64,000 nucleotides of DNA. It comes from Streptomyces melanogenes (GTDB taxonomy: Bacteria; Actinomycetota; Actinomycetes; Streptomycetales; Streptomycetaceae). The stretch spans positions 121,226 through 185,225 of the forward strand of contig NZ_BMTS01000009.1 in the NCBI RefSeq assembly GCF_014649795.1. Direction: 5' to 3'. A program made the position numbers and the translations under genes. A model generated the notes under the pieces. That model made no database searches. It was not told the DNA's origin and saw only the letters and a list, made by a program, of their open reading frames with translations. Below, piece by piece: positions 50,371 through 60,403 of this stretch (its first letter is position 1; every line of letters starts with the position of its first letter).

Positions 50371-51060
50371 ATGGCTACACACCTGATCACTGGGGCCGGC
50401 TCCGGCATCGGCGCGGCGGTCGCGCGGCGGCTGCACGAGCGCGGCGACGAACTCGTGCTGCTCGCGCGCGACGCCGGGCGCGCCAAGGAGCTCGCGGCGC
50501 GGTTCCCCGGCGCCCGCACCCTCGTCGCGGACCTCGCCGACCCGGACCGCATCTCCAAGTCGCTCGGCATGCAGCCGATGCCCGACCACCTCGACTCCCT
50601 CCTGCACATCGCGGGCGTCGTCGACCTCGGGCCCGTCGGCGACCTGCGCCCCAAGACCTGGCACCAGCAGCTCAACGCCAACCTGATCTCGCCCGCCGAG
50701 CTCACCCGGCTCTTCCTGCCCCAGCTGCGCGCGGCCCGCGGCCACGTCGTGTTCGTGAACTCCGGCGCCGGGCTCAACGCGCACGCCGAGTGGGGCGCCT
50801 ACGCCGCCTCCAAGCACGGCCTCAAGGCGCTCGCGGACTCGCTGCGCCACGAGGAGCACGCGGCCGGGGTGCGGGTCACCTCCGTCTACCCGGGCCGCAC
50901 CGCCAGCCCCATGCAGGCCAAGGTGCACTCGCAGGAGGGCAAGGAGTACGACCCGGCGAAGTTCATCGACCCGGAGTCGGTGGCGACCACGATCGTCATG
51001 GCGATCGACCTGCCGCGCGACGCCGAGGTCAACGACCTGACGGTGCGGCCGGGCCGATGA
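50371..51060 (+). CDS. Short-chain dehydrogenase/reductase
   Basis: 229 residues from ATG 50371 (an ATG at 50362 adds three residues; neither has a strong ribosome site). NAD(P)-binding TGAGSGIGAAVARRL (about 6-20), DLADPDR, and the catalytic YAASK (about 144-148) preceded by the Ser in NSGAG. Substrate unknown. Its TGA overlaps the ATG of the MetE-like gene by four bases, so both are co-translated; with ligA directly after, a three-gene unit is likely. Confidence 0.93.
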   Translation: MATHLITGAGSGIGAAVARRLHERGDELVLLARDAGRAKELAARFPGARTLVADLADPDRISKSLGMQPMPDHLDSLLHIAGVVDLGPVGDLRPKTWHQQLNANLISPAELTRLFLPQLRAARGHVVFVNSGAGLNAHAEWGAYAASKHGLKALADSLRHEEHAAGVRVTSVYPGRTASPMQAKVHSQEGKEYDPAKFIDPESVATTIVMAIDLPRDAEVNDLTVRPGR

Positions 51061-52085
51061 GCGACGCCGTCAGCGACTTCCCCTGGGGCGCGGCCACCGG
51101 CGTCGGCTCCATGCCCGGCGGCGACGCGCGCGAGGCCGCCAAGACCGTCACCGGGTCCCTGATCGGGGCCGACGGCTCGGCCGGCGACTTCCCGTTCCTG
51201 CCCGAACTGCCCGCGCGCGGCCCCGGCGCCGACATGATCGGGCGCACGGCCGGGCTGCTCGTCGAGATGTACGCGCGCGTGGAGCCCAGCGGCTGGCGGC
51301 TCGGCGACCGGCCGGGCCGCGACACCCGGCGGGCCCACTCCTGGCTGGGCGAGGACCTGGACGCCCTGGAGGAGTTCACCCAGGGGTACCAGGGTCCGCT
51401 CAAGGTCCAGGCGGTCGGGCCGTGGACGCTGGCCGCCGCCCTGGAGCTGCGCGGCGGCGAGGCCTCGCTCGGCGACCCGGGCGCCTGCCGCGACCTGGCC
51501 GGCTCGCTCGCCGAGGGCCTGCGCGCCCACCTGGCGGACGTGCGTCGCCGGGTGCCGGGCGCGCGGATCCTGCTCCAGCTCGACGAGCCGTCGCTGACCG
51601 CCGTGCTGCGCGGGCAGGTCAGGACCGCCAGCGGCTACCGCACCTACCGCGCGGTCGACCGGCAGGTCGTCGAGTCGGCCCTGCGGGACGTCGTCGCGGT
51701 GCACGACGGCCCCGTCGTCGTCCATTCCTGCGCGCCCGACGTGCCGTTCGCCCTGCTGCGCCGGGCCGGCGCGGCCGCCGTCTCGTTCGACTTCTCCCTG
51801 CTCACCGAGCGTGACGACGACGTGATCGGCGAGGCGGTCGAGAGCGGCACCCGGCTGTTCGCCGGAGTGGTCGGCGGCACCGACGGCCCATTGTCAGACC
51901 CTGCCGGTAGCGTCATGGGTGTCAGGACGTTGTGGCGCAGGTTGGGGCTGCATCCGGGGACTCTCGCGGAGTCCGTGGTGCTCACCCCGTCGTGCGGTCT
52001 CGCGGGCGCCTCGCCGGCGTATGCCCGCGCGGCCCTCGCGCACTGCGTCCGGGCGGCGAGATCGCTCGCGGACAACCCTGAGTGA
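51057..52085 (+). CDS. Methionine-synthase (MetE C-terminal/UROD-like) family protein
   Basis: 342 residues, about the size of the C-terminal half of MetE. Recognisable: ATGVGSMPGGD (N-terminal substrate loop), VQAVGPWTLA, LLQLDEPSLTAVL (about 163-175), VVHSCAPDVP and LTPSCGLAG; the His/Cys in the last two are the zinc ligands of MetE. It lacks the N-terminal MetE half, so it may transfer a methyl group from a different donor or have a different substrate. ATGA overlap with the SDR gene. Confidence 0.85.
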   Translation: MSDAVSDFPWGAATGVGSMPGGDAREAAKTVTGSLIGADGSAGDFPFLPELPARGPGADMIGRTAGLLVEMYARVEPSGWRLGDRPGRDTRRAHSWLGEDLDALEEFTQGYQGPLKVQAVGPWTLAAALELRGGEASLGDPGACRDLAGSLAEGLRAHLADVRRRVPGARILLQLDEPSLTAVLRGQVRTASGYRTYRAVDRQVVESALRDVVAVHDGPVVVHSCAPDVPFALLRRAGAAAVSFDFSLLTERDDDVIGEAVESGTRLFAGVVGGTDGPLSDPAGSVMGVRTLWRRLGLHPGTLAESVVLTPSCGLAGASPAYARAALAHCVRAARSLADNPE

Positions 52086-52116
52086 CGGGGAAGACGGGAA
52101 ACGGGAGGACATGACA

Positions 52117-54309
52117 GTGGCTGGCGAACAGAACGACGTGGTGCCCGCGGACGCACGGGAGAAGCACGCGCTCCTCGCCGAGCAGGTCGAGGAGCACCGC
52201 TTCCGGTACTACGTGAAGGACCAGCCGGTCATCAGCGACGGCGCGTTCGACAAGCTGCTGCGCGGCCTGGAGGCCTTGGAGGAGGAGTATCCGGAGCTGC
52301 GCACACCGGACTCGCCCACCCAGAAGGTCGCGGGGGCGTACGAGACGGACTTCGCCTCGGTGGAGCACCGCGAGCGGATGCTGTCGCTCGACAACGCCTT
52401 CGACGACGAGGAGCTGGCCGCCTGGGCCGAGCGCGTCGCCAAGGACGTCGGCACCGCCGAGTACCACTACCTGTGCGAGCTGAAGGTCGACGGCCTCGCG
52501 GTCAACCTGACGTACGAGCACGGGCGGCTGACCCGCGCCGCCACCCGCGGCGACGGCCGCACCGGCGAGGACATCACGCCCAACGTCCGCACGATCGCGG
52601 ACATCCCCGACCGCCTCAAGGGCGACCGCGTCCCCGACCTGGTCGAGATCCGGGGCGAGGTCTACTTCCCGATGGAGGCCTTCGAGGGGCTGAACGCGCG
52701 TCTGGTGGAGGCGGGCGACAAGCCGTTCGCCAACCCGCGCAACGCGGCGGCCGGTTCGCTGCGCCAGAAGGATCCCAAGGTCACCGCCACCCGCCCGCTC
52801 CACATGGTGGTGCACGGCATCGGCGCGCGCGACGGCTTCACCATCGACTGCCTCTCGCACGCGTACGAGCTGCTGCGCGAGTGGGGCCTGCCCACCGCCC
52901 AGCACAACAAGGTGGTCGGCTCGCTGGACGAAGTGCGCGACTTCATCGCGTACTTCGGGGAGAACCGCCACTCGGTGGAGCACGAGATCGACGGCGTCGT
53001 CGTCAAGCTCGACGAGATCCCCCTCCAGGGCCGCCTCGGCTCCACCGCGCGCGCCCCGCGCTGGGCGATCGCCTGGAAGTACGCGCCGGAGGAGGTCAAC
53101 ACCAAGCTGGTCAACATCCGCGTCGGCGTCGGCCGCACCGGCCGCGTCACGCCGTACGCGCAGGTGGAGCCGGTGACCGTGGCGGGCTCCGAGGTCGAGT
53201 TCGCCACCCTGCACAACCAGGACGTGGTCAAGGCCAAGGGCGTCCTGATCGGCGACACGGTGGTGCTGCGCAAGGCCGGTGACGTCATCCCGGAGATCCT
53301 GGGCCCCGTCACGGACCTGCGGGACGGCACCGAGCGGGAGTTCGTGATGCCCGCCGAGTGCCCCGAGTGCGGCACCGCGCTGCGGCCCATGAAGGAGGGC
53401 GACATCGACCTGCGCTGCCCCAACGCGCAGTCGTGCCCGGCCCAGTTGCGCGAGCGGCTGTTCTACCTGGCGGGCCGCAAGTGCCTGGACATCGAGAACT
53501 TCGGCTATGTCGCCGCCGCGGCCCTCACCAAGCCGCTGGAGCCGTCCGAGCCGCCGCTGCTCGACGAGGGCGACCTGTTCGACCTGACCATGGACCGGCT
53601 GCTGCCCATCAAGGCGTACGTCCTGGACCAGGACAGCGGGCTGCCCAAGCGCGACCCCAAGACCGGTGAGGAGAAGGTCGCCCTGGTCTTCGCCAACATG
53701 AACGGCGAGCCGCGCAAGAACGCGGTCTCGATGCTGGAGAACATCGCGGCCGCCAAGGAGCGCCCGCTGGCCCGGATCCTCACCGGGCTGTCGATCCGTC
53801 ATGTCGGCCCGGTCGCCGCCGAGGCGCTGGCCCGCGAGTTCCGCTCGGTCGACCGCATCGAACAGGCCACCGAGGAGGAGCTCGCGGCGGTCGAGGGCGT
53901 CGGTCCGACCATCGCGGCCTCCCTCAAGCAGTGGTTCGAGGAGGAGTGGCACCGCGAGATCCTCCGCAAGTGGAAGGCCGCGGGCGTCCGTATGGAGGAG
54001 GAGGGCTCCGGCGAGGACGAGGGCCCTCGTCCGCTGGAGGGGCTCACCGTCGTGGTGACCGGAACGCTGGTCAACCACACCAGAGATGGCGCGAAAGAAG
54101 CGCTCCAGAGCCGTGGAGCCAAGGTCACCGGTTCCGTTTCCAAGAAGACGTCGTTCGTCGTCGTCGGGGACAGCCCTGGTTCGAAGTACGACAAGGCGAT
54201 GCAGCTGAAGGTTCCGGTTCTCGACGAGGACGGGTTCGCTGTCCTGCTGGAACAGGGTCCCGAGGCTGCTCGCGAAGCGGCTGTGCCGAGCGCGGAAGAG
54301 GGGGAATAA
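52117..54309 (+). CDS. ligA: NAD-dependent DNA ligase
   Basis: 730 residues from the GTG at 52117 (VAGEQND), preferred to the ATG at 52111 because GGGAGG then lies at eight bases instead of two. All domains occur: Ia NAD-binding (EEHRFRYYVKDQPVISD, about 24-40), adenylation with the nucleophile Lys123 in CELKVDGLAVN, OB fold, Cys4 zinc finger (CPECGTAL, about 414, to CPNAQSCPAQL), HhH repeats and a C-terminal BRCT (about 640-720). There is an extra loop of about 65 residues after the zinc finger (VAAAALTKPLE to KNAVSMLEN), typical as I recall for Streptomyces. Essential in replication and repair. Confidence 0.97.
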   Translation: MAGEQNDVVPADAREKHALLAEQVEEHRFRYYVKDQPVISDGAFDKLLRGLEALEEEYPELRTPDSPTQKVAGAYETDFASVEHRERMLSLDNAFDDEELAAWAERVAKDVGTAEYHYLCELKVDGLAVNLTYEHGRLTRAATRGDGRTGEDITPNVRTIADIPDRLKGDRVPDLVEIRGEVYFPMEAFEGLNARLVEAGDKPFANPRNAAAGSLRQKDPKVTATRPLHMVVHGIGARDGFTIDCLSHAYELLREWGLPTAQHNKVVGSLDEVRDFIAYFGENRHSVEHEIDGVVVKLDEIPLQGRLGSTARAPRWAIAWKYAPEEVNTKLVNIRVGVGRTGRVTPYAQVEPVTVAGSEVEFATLHNQDVVKAKGVLIGDTVVLRKAGDVIPEILGPVTDLRDGTEREFVMPAECPECGTALRPMKEGDIDLRCPNAQSCPAQLRERLFYLAGRKCLDIENFGYVAAAALTKPLEPSEPPLLDEGDLFDLTMDRLLPIKAYVLDQDSGLPKRDPKTGEEKVALVFANMNGEPRKNAVSMLENIAAAKERPLARILTGLSIRHVGPVAAEALAREFRSVDRIEQATEEELAAVEGVGPTIAASLKQWFEEEWHREILRKWKAAGVRMEEEGSGEDEGPRPLEGLTVVVTGTLVNHTRDGAKEALQSRGAKVTGSVSKKTSFVVVGDSPGSKYDKAMQLKVPVLDEDGFAVLLEQGPEAAREAAVPSAEEGE

Positions 54310-54562
54310 GAGGAGTGGAAGGCTCCTCTCGGACGGTCCTTGGTCACCCGTTCAGCGCATAGCAGACGGATCGAGGTGCCCAGGTCGCATTCGGGCAAGA
54401 GCTGTAGACCGCTGCCCGTCGGAGCCTTCCGCGGCCTACTGTTGTGATGAGCGCCAGTCGTGCACGGCTGAAACGGGGAGCTTGGGGGAGTTCCCGGTCG
54501 TGGTGGCATGACAGAGGGGCCATCGCGTGGCATCGGCACCGCCGGCTGTGAGAGGGACGGGA

Positions 54563-56680
54563 ATGAAACCGACCGAGAGCACCGCCCCGGCCGCACGGCT
54601 GCGCGGGTTCGCGGGATTCTCCTCCAGGCTGACCGCCGGCGTCCTCGGGACCGCCGCCCTCGCCCTGGCCGTGGGGTTCTACCGCGCCCTCGACACGGGC
54701 GACGCCCTCTTCCCCGGCTCCACCACGGGCTGGGCGCTGGCCGTCCTCACCGGGATCATCGTGGGCCATCTGGTCGCGCTCGGGCGCGACCGCTGGTGGG
54801 GCGGCACCGGCTCCGGCGCCGCCCTCACCCTCGCCGTGCTGCTCCTGTACGGCTGGGTGCCGGCCGGGCTCGTCTCCATGGCGGTGGTGGTGCTGGTCGG
54901 CGCGGCCCGCCGGCACCGCTGGCGCCAGGGCGTGCTGCACGGCGCGGTCGACGTCCTCGGCATCGGCGCGGCCGCGCTGCTGCTCGCGGTGTTCGGCCAC
55001 CATCCCAGCGTCCGCTCACCCTGGTGGCCCACCGAGTGGACCGTCTCCTCGGCCCCGGTGGTGGTCCTGGCCGCCGGAACGTATCTGGTGGTCACCCGGA
55101 TACTGCTCTGGTACGCGCTGGCGCCGCGCGGCGGCGGACTGCCCACGGTCGCCCGGACGGCCCTGCTGCGGCAGGGCCTCGTCGCGGTCGCCCTGCTCGG
55201 CATCGCCCCGCTGATCTGCGTCGTCGCGATGGCCCTGCCGGTCCTGCTGCCGCTGTTCGCGGTCCCGCTGATCGCCCTCGACTCCACGCTGTGGATCGCC
55301 CGGGCCCGCGCCGAGGAGCAGTTGCGCGACCCGCTCACCGGACTGCCCAACCGCCAGTGGCTCCTGGAGCGCACCTGGGCGGCCCTGGAGGAGGCCGAGG
55401 GCCCCGGCAACCGGGCCGCCCTCGTCCTGATCGACATGGACCGGTTCCGCTCGGTCAACGACACCCTCGGCCACCTCGCCGGGGACCGGCTGCTCCTGCA
55501 GATAGCCGAACGGCTGCGGCTCGCCCTGCCGCGCGGCGCCGAGGCGGCCCGGCTCGGCGGCGACGAGTTCGCCGTGCTGCTGCCCGTGGCGGACTCCGCG
55601 ACCAGCACCATGCGGATAGCCCGAGGCCTGGTCGCCGAGCTCTCCTCGCCGCTCGACCTGGACGGGCTGACCCTCGTCCTGGAGGCCAGCGCGGGCGTCG
55701 CCGTCTACCCCGACCACGCGCTGGACGCCGAAGGCCTGCTGCGCCGGGCGGACGTGGCGATGTACCAGGCCAAGCGGGACCGCACGGGCGTGGAGGTGTA
55801 CGAGTCGAAGCGGGACTCCAACACCCCCGACCGGCTGGGCCTGCTGGGCGATCTGCGGCGCGCCCTCGACGCGGGCGACGTGGAGCTCCACTACCAGCCC
55901 AAGGTCCGCTTCGACGGCCAGGTGGCGGGCCTGGAGGCGCTGGTGCGCTGGGTGCACCCGGAGCGCGGCCGGGTCCCTCCCGACGAGTTCATCGCCATCG
56001 CGGAGTCCTCGGGGCTGATGCCGCACCTGACCGAGTACGTCCTGGAGACCGCGCTCGCCCAGGTCGCCCGGTGGCGGGCGCAGGGGCTCACGGTCCCGGT
56101 CGCGGTCAACGTGTCGCCGCGCGACGTCCACACGCCGGGCTTCGCGGGCGCGGTGGCGGCCCGGCTCGCCCGGCACGGCGTCCCGGCGGGCGCCCTCCAG
56201 CTGGAGATAACCGAGCACGTGCTTCTGGAGGACCCGCAGCGGGCCGCCGACACCCTGGCGGGCCTGACCGGCCACGGCGTGAAGATGTCGCTGGACGACT
56301 TCGGTACCGGGTACTCGTCGCTGGTGCACCTGCGCCGGCTGCCCGTCAGCGAGCTCAAGATCGACCGCTCCTTCGTGGCCCGGCTCGCCGTCGACAACGA
56401 GGACGCCGAGATCGTCCGCTGCACCCTCGACCTGGCCCACTCCCTCGGTCTGCTCGTCGTCGCCGAGGGCGTCGAGGACGACGAGACCTGGGAGCGGCTG
56501 CGCGACCTGGGGTGCGACGCCGTCCAGGGCTGGCTGGTCGCCGCCGCGATGCCGCCCGCCGAGGCCACCGCCTGGCTGCTCGCCCGCGGCTCGCGCGGCT
56601 GGCAGCGCCCCGCCGACCTGGAGGCGGCCGCCAAGTCCGCCGCCGCGGCCGAGGAGCCGTCGGGCACGCCGGTCCAGTGA
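54563..56680 (+). CDS. rmdB: Membrane-bound GGDEF-EAL c-di-GMP protein (RmdB-like)
   Basis: 705 residues from the ATG at 54563, which has AGAGGG upstream; an ATG at 54527 is unsupported. Six to seven hydrophobic helices at about 20-240, then a GGDEF domain with the intact RLGGDEFAVL (residues 332-336) and an EAL domain with GLEALVRW (458-460), ELEITEHVLL-like LEITEHVLLED, DDFGTGYSSL and the late metal-site VVAEGVED. The gene follows ligA as rmdB (SCO5495) does in S. coelicolor, from memory. That protein is a phosphodiesterase controlling aerial hyphae; both catalytic motifs are kept here, so either activity is possible by sequence. Confidence 0.87.
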   Translation: MKPTESTAPAARLRGFAGFSSRLTAGVLGTAALALAVGFYRALDTGDALFPGSTTGWALAVLTGIIVGHLVALGRDRWWGGTGSGAALTLAVLLLYGWVPAGLVSMAVVVLVGAARRHRWRQGVLHGAVDVLGIGAAALLLAVFGHHPSVRSPWWPTEWTVSSAPVVVLAAGTYLVVTRILLWYALAPRGGGLPTVARTALLRQGLVAVALLGIAPLICVVAMALPVLLPLFAVPLIALDSTLWIARARAEEQLRDPLTGLPNRQWLLERTWAALEEAEGPGNRAALVLIDMDRFRSVNDTLGHLAGDRLLLQIAERLRLALPRGAEAARLGGDEFAVLLPVADSATSTMRIARGLVAELSSPLDLDGLTLVLEASAGVAVYPDHALDAEGLLRRADVAMYQAKRDRTGVEVYESKRDSNTPDRLGLLGDLRRALDAGDVELHYQPKVRFDGQVAGLEALVRWVHPERGRVPPDEFIAIAESSGLMPHLTEYVLETALAQVARWRAQGLTVPVAVNVSPRDVHTPGFAGAVAARLARHGVPAGALQLEITEHVLLEDPQRAADTLAGLTGHGVKMSLDDFGTGYSSLVHLRRLPVSELKIDRSFVARLAVDNEDAEIVRCTLDLAHSLGLLVVAEGVEDDETWERLRDLGCDAVQGWLVAAAMPPAEATAWLLARGSRGWQRPADLEAAAKSAAAAEEPSGTPVQ

Positions 56681-56705
56681 CCCGGCGCGCCCGCCCGCGC
56701 GGTGC

Positions 56706-58682
56706 TCAGCCCGCGTGGACCGTGCCCGCGTACCGCTGGACGAACCGGGTGCCCGCGTCCGACGTCACCGTAACGTCATAGCGGCCCTTCAGGACACGGC
56801 AGTTGAGGGAGCCGTGGCCGTGCGGGCCCACCCAGACCGTGCGGGCGCCCCGCGCGTCGTCGTCGGACGTGACCGTGAACGCTGTCGCCGTGTCACCGGA
56901 GTTGGCGAACCGCAGCTCCACCGTGGCGCGCTCCGGCCGGGTGCCGCGCAGCGCCGCCGTGGCCGACGGCACGGCCGCTCCCGCCTCGCGGCCCGCCCGG
57001 ACGACCGTGCCGGAGAAGCGCCGCAGGAAGCCGTCCGCGCCGTGCACCGCGAAGTCGTAGCGGCCGTCCGTCTCTGCGGTGTCCCAGACGTACGTGGCAC
57101 GCGCCCCGGGGGCCACCGTGAACGGCGTACCGGTGAAGGGTTTCAGGACGTTCGGCAGCACCAGGAAGTGGAAGGTCTCGCTGCCGTGGTTGGCGAGCGT
57201 GCAGGTGACCTTGCCGGAGACCCGGTCCACCGAGACGTCCGCCCACGGGCGGTACGGCAGCGGGCGGTGCGGGCGCGCGCCCGGCTCCTGGGTGGCCATG
57301 GACTGGGCGCCGTTGCCGGGCAGCTTCACCGCGGGCAGCGCGTTGCCCGCGTCCGCCTTCGCCATCAGGGCCGTGGTGTCGGGCAGCGCCGGAATCGAGT
57401 AGTCCGGGTTGCCGAAGTCGAAGCAGCTGGTCAGATCGCCGCAGACGGCCCGGCGCCAGTCCGAGATGTTGGGCTCCCGCACCCCGGTGACCACCTCCAG
57501 GAACCGCAGGACCGACGTGTGGTCGAACACCTGCGAGTTGACCCAGCCACCCCGCGACCAGGGCGATATCGCCCACAGCGGCACCCGGTTGCCGAGCCCG
57601 ATGGGCCGCCCCCCGGCGAACTCGTCGGGCGTGCCCGGCTCGGGGAACGGCGGCGGCACATGGTCGAAGTAGCCGTCGTTCTCGTCGTACATCAGCAGGA
57701 AGACGGTGTGCTTCCACACCTCGGGGTTGGCGAACAGCGACTGGAGGGCGGTGTTCACCCAGTGCGCGCCGTAGTCGGGGCTCGCGGCCGGGTGCTCGCA
57801 GAAGAGGTACGGCGCCACCAGCCACGACACCGTCGGCAGCGTGCCGTCCTTGCAGTGCTGGTCGAACGCGGTGAGGTCGAACTTCGTCATCGCGTTGACG
57901 TACCGGGGGTCGTCCTCGGGGAAGGCGTGGAACTGCTTGAAGTACGAGAGCCCGTTGTCGTCGTAGTCGCCGGTCCGGTCGTCCTTGCTGGGGTTGTGGT
58001 AGACGCGCCAGCTCACCCCGGCCTTCTGGAGGCGCTCGGCGTACGTCGTCCAGTCCGCGACCGGGTTGTCGGTGACCGGGGTGTTGTCCGTCCAGGGGCC
58101 GGTCGTGCCGTCCTTGCCGGGGCCGCAGGTGCCCGACCACAGATACAGCCGGTTGGGGTCGGTGGGCCCGGCCTGCGAGCAGAAGTAGCCGTCGCAGAGC
58201 GTGAACGCGTCGGCGAGGGCGTACTGGTAGGGGATGTCCTCGCGGGTGAAGTAGCCCATGGTGCGCTCGCCCTTGGCGGCCACCCACTTGTTCATCGCGC
58301 CGCCGTTGATCGCGGTGTGGCCGGTGCCCCAGTCGTGCGGCAGGCCGCCCGCGTTCTGCGCGTTGTACTTGGTGGTGTCCATCCGGAACGGCAGGACGAA
58401 GCCGTCGGCGCGGCCCGGGCTCGGCTGGCGGAAGACGGAGTCGCCGCCGGGGAGGGTCAGCGCCTGGCGGTCGTCGAAGCCGCGGACGCCGGAGAGGGTG
58501 CCGAAGTAGTGGTCGAAGCTGCGGTTCTCCTGCATCAGGATCACTACGTGCTTCACGTCCTCGACACTGCCCTCGGGACGCGCCCCGGTGGCAGCGGCGG
58601 CGGTCTCGGGCAGGCCGACGGCAGCGGCGGCGGCGGTCGCGGCGGACGCGCCCACGAAGGCGCGGCGGCTCAGCGGAGTCAT
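56706..58682 (-). CDS. Phospholipase C, phosphatidylcholine-type (secreted by Tat)
   Basis: 658 residues. Twin-arginine signal SRRAFVGASAATAAAAAVG; then the alkaline-phosphatase-superfamily catalytic domain (about 40-460) with the metal-binding block VILMQENRSFDHYFG (about 48-62), DGYFCSQAGPTDPNRLYLWSG-like core GYFCSQAGPTDPNR, and the YDENDGYFDHVPPP segment (about 340). Two C-terminal DUF756-type domains lie at about 470-658. It hydrolyses phospholipid headgroups outside the cell. It is followed upstream in the same direction by the EEP-family gene 35 bases away, so both form a phosphate- or lipid-related unit. Confidence 0.93.
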   Translation of the reverse strand: MTPLSRRAFVGASAATAAAAAVGLPETAAAATGARPEGSVEDVKHVVILMQENRSFDHYFGTLSGVRGFDDRQALTLPGGDSVFRQPSPGRADGFVLPFRMDTTKYNAQNAGGLPHDWGTGHTAINGGAMNKWVAAKGERTMGYFTREDIPYQYALADAFTLCDGYFCSQAGPTDPNRLYLWSGTCGPGKDGTTGPWTDNTPVTDNPVADWTTYAERLQKAGVSWRVYHNPSKDDRTGDYDDNGLSYFKQFHAFPEDDPRYVNAMTKFDLTAFDQHCKDGTLPTVSWLVAPYLFCEHPAASPDYGAHWVNTALQSLFANPEVWKHTVFLLMYDENDGYFDHVPPPFPEPGTPDEFAGGRPIGLGNRVPLWAISPWSRGGWVNSQVFDHTSVLRFLEVVTGVREPNISDWRRAVCGDLTSCFDFGNPDYSIPALPDTTALMAKADAGNALPAVKLPGNGAQSMATQEPGARPHRPLPYRPWADVSVDRVSGKVTCTLANHGSETFHFLVLPNVLKPFTGTPFTVAPGARATYVWDTAETDGRYDFAVHGADGFLRRFSGTVVRAGREAGAAVPSATAALRGTRPERATVELRFANSGDTATAFTVTSDDDARGARTVWVGPHGHGSLNCRVLKGRYDVTVTSDAGTRFVQRYAGTVHAG

Positions 58683-58717
58683 GTCAGCGGTGTCCTTCGA
58701 AAGCTGGGGCGAAGAGC

Positions 58718-60136
58718 TCAGTGGAGGGTGAAGGTGACGGCCGGGGCGGCGTGGTCGGACGGCCAGCCGTTGGCGGCGGTGTCCGGCACCGGCCGGGGCC
58801 AGCCCGTGCAGAGCGTGTGCGCGGCCTCGACCTGGAGCGGCCCGGCGTACTGGACCTGGTCGATCCGGTCCTGCGGCTCATCGGGCCGCACCGGCGACCA
58901 GGTGGCCGCCGGTTCGCGCGCGGGGCGGGGGTGCGCCTCGCGGTGGGCGTCGCGCAGCCCGGCGGCGGCGAGCGCCACCGTGACCGGCCAGCGCAGCCGG
59001 GCGCCCCGGTCGAGGTGCGAGGGCGAGGCGAGCCCGGCGGCGAGGACGAGGGGGGTCCGCCGGGACGCCAGGTCCTTCTTCATCGCGGCGAGCAGCGCCG
59101 TGGCCTGCCGGTAGCGCGTGCTCTTCAGCTCGGCCGCCTCGACCTCGGCGGGCGAGCGCCCGTCGCGCAGCGCGTACGGGCCGTACCCGGCCTCGTCGAG
59201 CTGCGCGGCCCACACCCGTACCGCCCGGTCTCCGGGCAGCCGCAGGGTGGCGGCGACCGCCGGGACGTCCGCGACCGGCGCCGAGGCGTCGTCGAGCGGG
59301 AAGCGGCTGAGCAGCCCGACCCCGGCGGCCGTGTCATAGGCGTGCCAGCCCAGGGCGCGGGCGAGCGTGTCGGCCGAGGACGCGGCGGACTCCTGGAGCG
59401 CCACCACGTCGAGCCGCTGCCCGAGGACGAGCCGCAGCAGCTTCTCGTGCGGGTCGGCGGTGTGCGCGCCCGCGTCCCACAGGTTGAGCGACGCCACGGT
59501 CAGGCTCGGCCCCGCCCAGGCGCGCCGCACCGGCACCTGGACGGTGACCGTGTCGGAGCCGCCCGCGCTGTCCCTGACCGCGACCGTGACCCGGCCGGGG
59601 TGCGCGCCGGGCCGGGCGGGTGCGGTGCCGGTGACCGTCCCGTCGGCGGCCACGTTCAGCCAGGAGTCGCCGGAGAGGCGGCGGAAGGACGGGGTGCCGG
59701 ACGGGTTGCCCGCCGGGCGGATCCACAGCGGGGCCAGCGCCACCGAGACGCGCTCGCCCGGCCCGTACGCGCCGGTCGTGAAGGCGTCGGTGACCGCGTG
59801 CGGCCGCACGACGGGCGGCCGGGCGGCGACGGTGAAGGGCGCGGTCCGGGCGAGGATCCCGTAGCCGTCCTTGGCCAGCAGGTAGGCGGTGTAGACGCCC
59901 TCGCCGAGGCCGGAGGTGTCGAGCGTGATGTCGCCGGACGCGACCGGCACGTACGACCAGACCAGGGAGGAGCCGGTGCCGGGGCGGCGGTCGCCGTCGT
60001 AGATCCCGATCCAGTTCTTCGGGTCGGGCGCGTCGGTGGCCCAGTGGAAGGCGAGCCGGTCGCCCTCGCGGGGCGAGGTGGGCGCGGTGAGGGTCAGGGT
60101 GGCGGCGGGGGCCGCGGCCGTTCTGAGGGGGGACAC
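58718..60136 (-). CDS. EEP-superfamily protein with Ig-like N-terminus and altered active site
   Basis: 472 residues from a GTG at 60136. Two beta-sandwich regions (about 15-105 and 115-215; KNWIGIYDGDRRPG is typical of such modules) precede an endonuclease/exonuclease/phosphatase fold: VASLNLWDAG (about 222), VALQESAAS (catalytic Glu, about 254), and SDHAAPAVTF near the end. The normal GDFN motif before SPSHLD reads AAGLASPSHLD, so the conserved Asp and Asn are lost and phosphoesterase activity is doubtful. No signal peptide is apparent at this start, though its domains look extracellular. First gene of the unit with phospholipase C. Confidence 0.83.
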   Translation of the reverse strand: MSPLRTAAAPAATLTLTAPTSPREGDRLAFHWATDAPDPKNWIGIYDGDRRPGTGSSLVWSYVPVASGDITLDTSGLGEGVYTAYLLAKDGYGILARTAPFTVAARPPVVRPHAVTDAFTTGAYGPGERVSVALAPLWIRPAGNPSGTPSFRRLSGDSWLNVAADGTVTGTAPARPGAHPGRVTVAVRDSAGGSDTVTVQVPVRRAWAGPSLTVASLNLWDAGAHTADPHEKLLRLVLGQRLDVVALQESAASSADTLARALGWHAYDTAAGVGLLSRFPLDDASAPVADVPAVAATLRLPGDRAVRVWAAQLDEAGYGPYALRDGRSPAEVEAAELKSTRYRQATALLAAMKKDLASRRTPLVLAAGLASPSHLDRGARLRWPVTVALAAAGLRDAHREAHPRPAREPAATWSPVRPDEPQDRIDQVQYAGPLQVEAAHTLCTGWPRPVPDTAANGWPSDHAAPAVTFTLH

Positions 60137-60403
60137 GGGGGGTCTGGTCCTCTCGGGCTGAGTTGGCTGGACAACTTCGCCCAGTCAGCCAGGACTTCCC
60201 GCCCGTGACGTGAACGGGACATGACCGGCGGCCGCAGATCCGGGGACGCGTCGGCGGGCACGCGCGCGTGGCCGCGGCGAGGGTGGAGAGGGCCGCGCGG
60301 ACGGTGATCGGCGTCCGCCCCACAAACCGTTTAGTCGAGTGGCGACCCGGCCCCATAGGATTGGGCCCAAACCACACACACCCGAACCCCTGAGGATCGC
60401 TGC

